A stretch of DNA of 64,000 nucleotides from Mesorhizobium sp. NFR06 (GTDB lineage: Bacteria; Pseudomonadota; Alphaproteobacteria; Rhizobiales; Rhizobiaceae), in contig NZ_FOVT01000010.1 in the NCBI RefSeq assembly GCF_900115245.1, forward strand, positions 159,476-223,475, in the 5' to 3' direction. The position numbers and the translations under genes were made by a program. The notes beneath the pieces are model-generated. The model did no database searches. It saw only the letters and a program-made list of their open reading frames with translations, and had not been told where the DNA came from. Positions 57,808 through 64,000 of the stretch are shown one piece after another; the stretch's first letter is position 1, and each line of letters starts with the position of its first letter.

Positions 57808-58434
57808 ATGGCAGGCACGGTCGAAGGCGAGAAGATCGACGTTTCTTTCACCGGCAAGCGCTGCATCCATTCGCGCAATTGCGTGCTCGGCAATCCGCAT
57901 GTCTTCGTGCCCAATGCGCCGGGCGAGTGGATTCACCCGGATGCGGCGAGCGTCGAGAAGGTGGTGGCGCTGGCGGAGAATTGTCCCTCGGGCGCCATCA
58001 CCTACAGCAGAAAGGATGGCGGGCCGCAGGAGAAGCCGCCGGTGGTCAACACGGTGCGCGTCCGCGAAAACGGCCCGCTGGCGGTGCATGCTGAGATCGT
58101 GCTGGGCGACGAGACCTTGTTCCGCGCCACGCTCTGCCGCTGCGGCTTGTCGCAGAACAAGCCGTTCTGCGACAACAGCCACATCAAGGCGGGCTTTGCC
58201 GCCACCGGCGAGCCGCCGCTGAAGGAAGCGCAGGTGCTGGAAGCGCGGGACGGCCCGCTCAACGTGACCCCCACCGTCAACGGCCCGCTGAAGGTCGAAG
58301 GCAATGCCGAGATCGTCACCGGCACCGGCCACACCATCGCCCGCACCACAAAAGTCTTCCTCTGCCGCTGCGGCCATTCGGCCAACAAGCCGTTCTGCGA
58401 TGGCTCGCATAAAAGGGTGGGCTTCGTGGGGTGA
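57808..58434 (+). CDS. Iron-sulfur protein: ferredoxin-like N-terminus plus two CDGSH domains
   Basis: A 208-residue protein. Residues 1-70 are a (4Fe-4S) mono-cluster domain (RCIHSRNCVLGNPHVFVP, then VVALAENCPSGAITY). Two CDGSH zinc-finger-type [2Fe-2S] motifs follow: CRCGLSQNKPFCDNSH near 112 and CRCGHSANKPFCDGSH near 189, each C-x-C-x2-S/T-x3-P-x-C-D-x2-H. Such proteins bind redox-active clusters; the partner is unknown. GGAG lies close to the ATG. It stands between two DUF559 copies. Confidence 0.92.
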   Translation: MAGTVEGEKIDVSFTGKRCIHSRNCVLGNPHVFVPNAPGEWIHPDAASVEKVVALAENCPSGAITYSRKDGGPQEKPPVVNTVRVRENGPLAVHAEIVLGDETLFRATLCRCGLSQNKPFCDNSHIKAGFAATGEPPLKEAQVLEARDGPLNVTPTVNGPLKVEGNAEIVTGTGHTIARTTKVFLCRCGHSANKPFCDGSHKRVGFVG

Positions 58435-58439
58435 AGCTG

Positions 58440-58489
58440 CCAATCTCCCCCCTCGTGGGGGAGATGTCCGGCAGGACAGAGGGGGGCGC
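58440..58489. repeat. Left arm of family A element around DUF559 copy 3
   Basis: CCAATCTCCCCCCTCGTGGG through GACAGAGGGGGGCGC is the reverse complement of 58925-58974 at 48 of 50 positions; the two differences compensate each other inside the small hairpin TCCGGCAGGA/CCCGGCAGGG. Confidence 0.85.
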
Positions 58490-58576
58490 CGTAGAGTGCG
58501 AACCTTAACAATCGCCGAGCGATACAAATGCCCCATACGCCACTGCCGCCAAAAACACCGCGCCAACGCCAGATCA

Positions 58577-58978
58577 ATGCGCAAGGTGATGACAGTAGCC
58601 GAATTGAAGCTCTGGAACGAGCTTCGTGCCCATCGGTTGATGGGCCTTGGCTTTCGGCGCCAGTTTCCGATCGCCGGATTTATCGTGGATTTCGCTTGCC
58701 CGGAGAAGAAGCTCGTCGTCGAGGTCGACGGGTCTCAGCACGAAGAAGCCGATGCTGTTGCAAGCGATGAGGCACGGACTGCAAGGTTGGAGAAAGATGG
58801 CTGGACCGTCCTGCGGTTCTGGAACCACGATGTCATTCGCGACATCGGCAATGTTTGCCAGCATATCGTGATCGTGACCGGGCTCGGAACTCCGTCCCAA
58901 CAGCGCGGTCAGGTCGGCGGGACAGCGCCCCCCTCTGCCCTGCCGGGCATCTCCCCCACGAGGGGGGAGATTGGCTAA
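58577..58978 (+). CDS. DUF559 nuclease, copy 3 (probably decayed at both ends)
   Basis: The frame reads MRKVMTVAELKLWNELRAHRLMGLGFRRQFPIAGFIVDFACPEKKLVVEVDGSQH with the DF and E-x-D acids, and RLEKDGWTVLRFWNHDVIRDIGNVCQHI near the end. A typical N-terminus (MPHTPLPPKT, from 58528) lies in another frame, so a 1-nt shift near 58551-58559 has cut it off. The C-terminus runs on into the right repeat arm and stops behind it. It lies between inverted family A arms and belongs to a different DUF559 subgroup from copies 1 and 2. Confidence 0.7.
   Translation: MRKVMTVAELKLWNELRAHRLMGLGFRRQFPIAGFIVDFACPEKKLVVEVDGSQHEEADAVASDEARTARLEKDGWTVLRFWNHDVIRDIGNVCQHIVIVTGLGTPSQQRGQVGGTAPPSALPGISPTRGEIG
58925..58974. 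repeat. Right arm of family A element around DUF559 copy 3
   Basis: GCGCCCCCCTCTGCCCTGCC through GGGGAGATTGG, the inverse of 58440-58489. It overlaps the last codons of the DUF559 frame. Behind it 100 nt lead to the hydantoinase-like gene. Confidence 0.85.
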
Positions 58979-59073
58979 CCTCCACTGGCCCATCTCTCCC
59001 GCCTTTATCCGCAACCCCGTATCGGCTAAGGGGCGGGCACCAAACCCCGTTTCCCTGGACTTGCCGCGCAAAA

Positions 59074-61095
59074 ATGACCGCCAAGCTTCACCCTCTCTTC
59101 CTCGGCATCGACACCGGCGGCACCTACACCGATGCCGTGCTGTGGTCGGAGGAGGGCGGGCCCAAGGGAAAAGTTCTGGCCAAGGCCAAGTCGCTGACCA
59201 CGCGCCATGATCTCGCCGTCGGCATTTCCGGCGCGGTGGACGCGGTGCTGGAAAAATCCGGCACCGACCCGGCCGCCATCAAGCTGGTCTCGATGTCGAC
59301 CACTTTGGCCACCAACGCGCTGGTCGAGGGCCAGGGCGGGCGCGTGGCGCTGGTCATGATCGGCTTTTCCGAGGCCGACCTTGCCCGCGACGGGTTGAAG
59401 ACGGCTTTAGGCACCGATCCGGTGGTGTTCTGCCCCGGCGGCCATGACGTGCATGGCAATGCGGCGAAGCTCGACCTCTCCGGGCTCGAGGCGGCGCTGC
59501 CGGAGCTTGGGCGTTCGGTGTCGGGCTTTGCCATCTGCGCCTATTTCGCCACCCGCAATCCGGCGCATGAACTCGCGGCCCGCGACCTGATCCGCGACAA
59601 GACCGGCCTGCCGGTCACCGCCAGCCACGAGCTGTCGGCCAAGCTGGGCGGCCCGCGCCGCGCCCTGACCACCTTGCTCAACGCCCGCCTGATCTCGATG
59701 ATCGACCGGCTGGTCGCGGCGACCGAGGGCTTTCTGGCCAAGCGCGGCATTGCAGCACCGCTTATGGTGGTGCGTGGCGATGGCGCGCTGGTCTCAGCGG
59801 CCTTTGCCCGCCAGCGGCCGATCGAGACCATCCTTTCCGGCCCGGCCGCCAGCCTTGTCGGCGCCCGCCACATGACCGGGCTGGACGACGCAATGGTCTC
59901 GGATATCGGCGGCACCACGACCGACGTCGCCGTGCTCGACGGCGGCCGGCCGCGGCTCGATCCGGAAGGCGCCACCGTCGGCGGTTTTCGCACCATGGTC
60001 GAGGCGGTGGCCATGCGCACCTTCGGCCTCGGCGGCGATTCCGAAGTCGCGCTGGAGGACGGCGCGCTCGACCCGAAGATCCTGCTTGGGCCGCGCCGCC
60101 TTGTGCCGCTGGCGCTGGCCGGCATGGCGCATGGCGAGGCGGTGACGGCCGAGCTCGACCGGCAGCTGCGCGCGCCGAACCCCGGCCGCATGGACGGACG
60201 TTTTGCCGTGCGCACCGGTGTGCCGGACCGGCTCGCCGCCGGCCTCACCGCGCCGGAAGCGAAACTCTACGAAGCGATCGGCGCGGCGCCGCTGGCGCTC
60301 GACAGGCTGCTCTCTTCGAATGCCCAGAACGCCACGCTGAACCGGCTGGTCGCGCGGGGGCTGGTGCACATCTGCGGCTTCACGCCGTCCGACGCCGCCC
60401 ATGTGCTCGGCAAACAGGCCAATTGGGACGCCGCAACCGCCCGGCTCGGCGCCGAGCTCTTCGCCCGCCGGCGCGACGGCCGCGGCCAGGCGATCGCTGC
60501 GACGCCGGAAGCGCTCGCCGAGCGCGTGCTGGTGACGCTGACCCGCTGGTCGGCCGAGTACATCCTCGAAACCGCCTTCGCTGAGGACGGGCTGGACGGC
60601 GCCACTACCGTCGCGCATGCGCTGGTGCAGCGCGCGGTCGACGCCCATCCCGGCATTGCCCGCTTCACGGTCGCCCTCGACCGCCCTGTCATCGGCCTCG
60701 GCGCCTCCGCGCCGCTGCACTATGCGGGCCTGCCGCCGCTGGTCGGTAATGGCTGCATCGTGCCGGAGGACACCGACGTCGCCAACGCGCTCGGCGCCGT
60801 GGTCGGTCAGGTGCGCGTCTCGGCCGAAGCTCGCGTCAGCCAGCCCAAGGAAGGCCTGTTCCGCCTCGCCTCCGGCCAGACGGTGCGCGACTTCACCGAC
60901 GAGGACAAGGCGATCGCCGCGGCCGAGGCGGACGTGCGCGCGATCGCCGCCCAACGCGCCAGGGACGCCGGCACCGACAATGCGGAGATCGACGTTGCCG
61001 CCGAGTTCAAGGTCTCGACCGTCGAGGGCCAGCGAATGTTCATCGAGGCGCATGTGGTGGCGGTGGCTTCGGGCAGGCCGAGGATTGCGATGTGA
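59074..61095 (+). CDS. Hydantoinase/oxoprolinase family protein (HyuA-like)
   Basis: A 673-residue protein with the ASKHA-type phosphate loop GIDTGGTYTDAVL near residue 9, STTLATNALVEGQGGRVAL near 80, and ETILSGPAASLVGARHMTGLDDAMVSDIGGTTTDVAVLDGG near 250-290. It is the ATP-dependent subunit type of N-methylhydantoinase/acetone carboxylase/5-oxoprolinase. No HyuB-like gene follows, and the tail after ~560 is unusual for HyuA, so it may work alone. The substrate is unknown. The start has no clear ribosome site but fits the family. Confidence 0.9.
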   Translation: MTAKLHPLFLGIDTGGTYTDAVLWSEEGGPKGKVLAKAKSLTTRHDLAVGISGAVDAVLEKSGTDPAAIKLVSMSTTLATNALVEGQGGRVALVMIGFSEADLARDGLKTALGTDPVVFCPGGHDVHGNAAKLDLSGLEAALPELGRSVSGFAICAYFATRNPAHELAARDLIRDKTGLPVTASHELSAKLGGPRRALTTLLNARLISMIDRLVAATEGFLAKRGIAAPLMVVRGDGALVSAAFARQRPIETILSGPAASLVGARHMTGLDDAMVSDIGGTTTDVAVLDGGRPRLDPEGATVGGFRTMVEAVAMRTFGLGGDSEVALEDGALDPKILLGPRRLVPLALAGMAHGEAVTAELDRQLRAPNPGRMDGRFAVRTGVPDRLAAGLTAPEAKLYEAIGAAPLALDRLLSSNAQNATLNRLVARGLVHICGFTPSDAAHVLGKQANWDAATARLGAELFARRRDGRGQAIAATPEALAERVLVTLTRWSAEYILETAFAEDGLDGATTVAHALVQRAVDAHPGIARFTVALDRPVIGLGASAPLHYAGLPPLVGNGCIVPEDTDVANALGAVVGQVRVSAEARVSQPKEGLFRLASGQTVRDFTDEDKAIAAAEADVRAIAAQRARDAGTDNAEIDVAAEFKVSTVEGQRMFIEAHVVAVASGRPRIAM

Positions 61096-61105
61096 GGCGC
61101 CGCCC

Positions 61106-61132
61106 CCCTTCTCCCACAAGGGGAGAAGGGAA
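61106..61132. repeat. Short family B hairpin
   Basis: CCCTTCTCCCACAAGGGGAGAAGGG alone, a single-arm remnant of the family. It stands just behind the hydantoinase stop and may act as a terminator-like hairpin. Confidence 0.55.
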
Positions 61133-61239
61133 AGTCGCGCGGACCTCCACCCTAAGCCGAATTGACCCCGCAACCCCAAACATGCCAAAGGCCCCCGAGC
61201 CAGCTAACTAGGCAAAGCCCACCATCTGGAGAAGCCCTG

Positions 61240-63420
61240 ATGACCGACCGCATCGAGATCGCCGGTTTGCAGATCGCCCGGGAGCTCCATGATTTCGTGG
61301 CCGAAGAGGCAGCAGTCGGCACCGGCATCGGCCCGGAAAAATTCTGGAACGGGTTTTCCGCCATCGTCCATGATCTTGCGCCTAAGAACCGCGCGCTGCT
61401 AGCCAAGCGCGACGCCATGCAGGAAAAGCTCGACGGCTGGTACCGCGAGCACGGCGCGCCGCTGGACATGGACGCCTACAAGAACTTCCTCAAGGAGATC
61501 GGCTATCTGGTGCCGGAAGGCCCGGCCTTCAGCGTCTCGACCGAGCATGTCGATCCGGAAATCGCCGTCGTCGCCGGGCCGCAGCTGGTCGTGCCGGTGA
61601 TGAACGCGCGCTATGCGCTCAACGCCGCCAATGCGCGCTGGGGCTCCCTCTATGACGCGCTCTACGGCACCGACGCCATTCCCGAGACGGGCGGCGCCGA
61701 GAAGGGCAAGGGTTTCAACCCCACGCGCGGCGCGAAAGTCATCGCCTGGGCCAGGGATTTCCTCGACCAGTCGGTGCCGCTGACGACAGGCAAATGGGCC
61801 GGCGTCAACGGGCTCTCGGTCGCCAATGGCGCGCTGAAGGCCGGCGAGGGCGCCGGCGCCACCACGCTCGCCGATCCAAAACAGTTCGCCGGCTATCGCG
61901 GCGACGCCGCCAATCCGGAAGCCCTGCTTCTGGTCAGGAACGGCCTGCATATCGAGATCGTCATCGATCGCGCCAACCAGATCGGCAGGACCGATCCGGC
62001 CGGCATCGCCGACGTCATCCTGGAATCGGCCCTGACCACCATCCAGGACTGCGAGGATTCGATCGCCGCCGTGGATGCCGAGGACAAGGTCGTCGTCTAT
62101 CGCAACTGGCTCGGCCTGATGAAGGGCGACCTTGCCGAAGAGATCACCAAGGGCGGCAAGACTTTTGTCCGCAAGCTCAACCCGGACCGCCGCTTTACCG
62201 CGCCCAATGGCGGCCAGCTGTTGCTGCCCGGCCGCGCGCTGATGCTGGTCAGGAATGTCGGCCACCTGATGACCAATCCGGCGATCATCGACCGCGACGG
62301 CCATGAGGTGCCGGAAGGCATCATGGATGCCGCGCTCACCGCGCTGATCGCGCTGCACGATGTCGGCGAAAACGGCCGCCGCGCCAATTCCCGCGCCGGC
62401 TCGATGTATGTGGTGAAGCCGAAGATGCACGGGCCGGAAGAGGTCGCCTTCGCCGTCGAGATTTTCGACCGTGTCGAGGCCCTGCTCGGCATGTCCAGGA
62501 ACACCATCAAGATGGGCATCATGGACGAGGAGCGGCGCACCACGGTCAACCTCAAGGAAGCGATCCGCGCGGCCAGGGAACGCGTCGTGTTCATCAACAC
62601 CGGCTTCCTCGACCGCACCGGCGACGAGATCCACACCTCGATGGAAGCCGGCCCGATGATCCGCAAGGGCGACATGAAGCAGGCCGCCTGGATTTCCGCC
62701 TACGAGGCATGGAATGTCGACATAGGGCTGGAATGCGGGCTGGCCGGCCATGCGCAGATCGGCAAGGGCATGTGGGCGATGCCGGATCTGATGGCGGCCA
62801 TGCTGGTTGAGAAGATCGCGCATCCCAGGGCCGGCGCCAACACCGCCTGGGTGCCCTCGCCGACGGCCGCGACCCTGCATGCCACGCATTACCACCAGGT
62901 CGACGTGCATGCCGTGCAGGCGGCGCTGAAGAACCGGCCGAAGGCCAGGCTCGACGACATTTTGTCGGTGCCGGTCGCCGTGCGGCCGAACTGGACGCCG
63001 GACGAGATCCAGCGCGAGCTCGACAACAACGCGCAAGGCATCCTGGGCTACGTCGTGCGCTGGATCGACCAGGGTGTCGGCTGCTCGAAAGTGCCCGATA
63101 TCAACGATGTCGGCCTGATGGAGGACCGCGCGACGCTGCGCATCTCCTCGCAGCACATCGCCAACTGGCTGCGCCACAAGGTGTGCTCCGAGATCCAGGT
63201 CAGGGATTCGCTGCAGCGCATGGCGGCGATCGTCGACCGCCAGAATGTCGGCGATCCGCTATACCGGCCGATGGCGCCGGATTTCGACAATTCCATCGCC
63301 TTCCAGGCCGCCTGCGACCTGGTGTTCAAGGGCACGAACCAGCCCAATGGGTACACCGAGCCGGTGCTGCATGCCAGGCGGCTCGAGCTGAAGGCACGCG
63401 ACAGGCAGGACTCTGCCTGA
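61240..63420 (+). CDS. glcB: Malate synthase G
   Basis: Condenses glyoxylate and acetyl-CoA to malate in the glyoxylate bypass or glycolate use. The 726-residue single chain has the G-type length. Motifs include NARWGSLYDALYGTD, TTIQDCEDSIAAVDAEDKVVVYRNWLGLMKGDL, VVKPKMHGPEEVAF with the catalytic Arg/Lys region, GIMDEERRTTVNLKEAI, and GFLDRTGDEIHTSMEAGPM. YHQVDVH and the CRC-like Cys region near 630 complete the active site. The ATG at 61240 with GGAGAAG upstream starts MTDRIEIAGLQIA. Confidence 0.96.
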   Translation: MTDRIEIAGLQIARELHDFVAEEAAVGTGIGPEKFWNGFSAIVHDLAPKNRALLAKRDAMQEKLDGWYREHGAPLDMDAYKNFLKEIGYLVPEGPAFSVSTEHVDPEIAVVAGPQLVVPVMNARYALNAANARWGSLYDALYGTDAIPETGGAEKGKGFNPTRGAKVIAWARDFLDQSVPLTTGKWAGVNGLSVANGALKAGEGAGATTLADPKQFAGYRGDAANPEALLLVRNGLHIEIVIDRANQIGRTDPAGIADVILESALTTIQDCEDSIAAVDAEDKVVVYRNWLGLMKGDLAEEITKGGKTFVRKLNPDRRFTAPNGGQLLLPGRALMLVRNVGHLMTNPAIIDRDGHEVPEGIMDAALTALIALHDVGENGRRANSRAGSMYVVKPKMHGPEEVAFAVEIFDRVEALLGMSRNTIKMGIMDEERRTTVNLKEAIRAARERVVFINTGFLDRTGDEIHTSMEAGPMIRKGDMKQAAWISAYEAWNVDIGLECGLAGHAQIGKGMWAMPDLMAAMLVEKIAHPRAGANTAWVPSPTAATLHATHYHQVDVHAVQAALKNRPKARLDDILSVPVAVRPNWTPDEIQRELDNNAQGILGYVVRWIDQGVGCSKVPDINDVGLMEDRATLRISSQHIANWLRHKVCSEIQVRDSLQRMAAIVDRQNVGDPLYRPMAPDFDNSIAFQAACDLVFKGTNQPNGYTEPVLHARRLELKARDRQDSA

Positions 63421-63460
63421 GTCTGCTGGCTTGCCGCCGGCTGGTCGGTGGTTGCGGCCC

Positions 63461-63817
63461 TCACCCGCCTTTGATCGCGCGCGACAGAAAGACGTCCGTA
63501 TGTCGGACATGCGCCGGCGTCGCGCGGAACGGAGCGCAGGGGCTGAAGCCGAACGCCTCGTACACGGCAACGGCACTTTTCATGTAGAAGGTCGTGTGGA
63601 TCAGCACCATGCGGGCTGAACCCTTCTCGATTTCCGCCAACGCGGCACTCATCAGCGCCCGGCCTACGCCCTGCCCGCGAAAGGATGCGTCGACGAAGAA
63701 CTTGTGAAGCTCCACCGTGTCGTCGCCGAACCGGTCGAAGGCGAGGCAGCCCGCCGGCACGTAGCCCGATCGCCCAATGAAGGCCATGGCATCCGGCACG
63801 CCGAATTGCATCGCCAA
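63461..63817 (-). CDS. GNAT family N-acetyltransferase, 5' end probably lost
   Basis: The frame has MAFIGRSGYVPAGCLAFDRFGDDTVELHKFFVDASFRGQGVGRALMSAALAEIEKGSARMVLIHTTFYMKSAVAVYEAFGFSPCAPF. The acetyl-CoA loop is FRGQGVGRAL. The same frame stays open and coding-like upstream (AQWDVDASAPHGVSEEDIRTLFQ) to about 63907, where what looks like an insertion-element end begins. There is no ATG with a ribosome site in that stretch; only TTG (63817) and ATG (63811) are available. The N-terminus is therefore likely truncated. Confidence 0.75.
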   Translation of the reverse strand: MAMQFGVPDAMAFIGRSGYVPAGCLAFDRFGDDTVELHKFFVDASFRGQGVGRALMSAALAEIEKGSARMVLIHTTFYMKSAVAVYEAFGFSPCAPFRATPAHVRHTDVFLSRAIKGG

Positions 63818-63909
63818 TTTATGGCCGCTGGTTTCAGGCTGGAAGAGCGTCCTTATATCCTCCTCCGAGACACCATGCGGCGCCGACGCGTCGACATCCC
63901 ATTGCGCTA

Positions 63910-64000
63910 GAGCACGTCCTGTGATCGATGAATCGATTGTGATGTGACGGCTGCGTTTTGTGCTGATTCAACATCCATCTCGATGGAGGTTGACGATGGG
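63910..64000 (+). mobile_element. Left end of a probable insertion sequence (IS630-type suspected)
   Basis: The sequence from AGAGCACGTCCTGTGATCGA onward interrupts the GNAT reading frame next to a TA (63908-63909). It ends the window with GGAGG (63985-63989), 7 nt, then ATGGG, which looks like the start of a gene beginning Met-Gly. IS630-family transposases insert at TA and often start this way. Only 91 nt are visible, so the identification is tentative. Confidence 0.35.

Noticed and set aside
61399..63177. 592-codon minus-strand frame over malate synthase
   Set aside because: Antisense shadow of glcB with biased Arg/Ala/Gly/His composition.
1..64000. tRNA, rRNA or tmRNA genes, also as island attachment site
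   Set aside because: No cloverleaf-like sequence or rRNA stretch was recognised; the only clear island borders on lepA, not on a tRNA. A tRNA scan would be needed to exclude one fully.

Overview
The window is high-GC DNA (about 65% G+C by eye) from an alphaproteobacterium of the order Hyphomicrobiales (Rhizobiales), most likely Mesorhizobium or a close relative. That placement is an inference. It rests on the divergent rph/hrcA pair, an Irr-type iron box in front of an mbfA-like gene, EcfG-type stress promoters, the Ku/LigD arrangement, and intergenic spaces packed with rhizobial-style palindromic repeats. No rRNA, tRNA or CRISPR array was recognised.

Layout. 1-9.1 kb: housekeeping and metabolism (VOC protein fragment, rph, hrcA, a 65-aa protein, a sorbosone-dehydrogenase-like protein, LysE exporter, cysK, a glutathione S-transferase, and a YCII/sigma-factor pair). 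9.3-13.1 kb: a TAXI-TRAP uptake system with its DUF1850 partner. 13.9-18.0 kb: a stress block (DUF892 ferritin-like protein, Ku, LigD) with two GGAAC-N16/17-CGTT promoters. 18.2-22.7 kb: ArsR regulator with NIPSNAP and ABM proteins, mbfA behind an Irr box, and a threonine-dehydratase-like enzyme. 22.9-26.7 kb: a CecR-type regulator, HlyD, ATPase and permease operon in which every junction is a 4-nt overlap. 26.7-37.4 kb: a CYTH/CHAD pair, a YiiX-like hydrolase, a class III cyclase, an XRE regulator facing an SMP-30-like protein, two small-molecule transporters, PAP2 and PhoX phosphatases. 37.5-39.1 kb: a divergent ornithine-cyclodeaminase/Lrp pair. 39.2-50.2 kb: MarR/GNAT, a DUF2156 protein, a YadGH-type ABC exporter, a phospholipase-D-like protein, MsrA, small secreted proteins and a TadG-like pilus protein. 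50.5-55.0 kb: lepA and an AT-rich island at its 3' end. 55.0-64.0 kb: small membrane and secreted proteins, a CDGSH protein, a hydantoinase-family protein, malate synthase G, and a GNAT gene cut at what looks like an IS end.

Two things stand out. First, the last 132 nt of lepA are repeated about 400 nt downstream at about 94% identity, and two consecutive AT-rich segments lie behind the two copies. They carry three genes I do not recognise, including an overlapping two-gene pair of 266 and 407 codons. This is the best candidate for an undescribed (possibly defence-type) module. Second, three genes or gene relics for DUF559 (Vsr/PD-(D/E)XK-like) nucleases sit in the last 16 kb. Two are bracketed by inverted copies of the palindromic repeats that occur throughout the window (one pair is a perfect 61-bp match), and the third is followed by the same repeat. 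This suggests a repeat/nuclease partnership comparable to REP elements and their RAYT proteins.

The repeats fall into at least three families (A, B, C), each mostly built as about 150-190-nt elements with inverted ends and a short spacer, plus a shorter hairpin family (D) found just behind genes.
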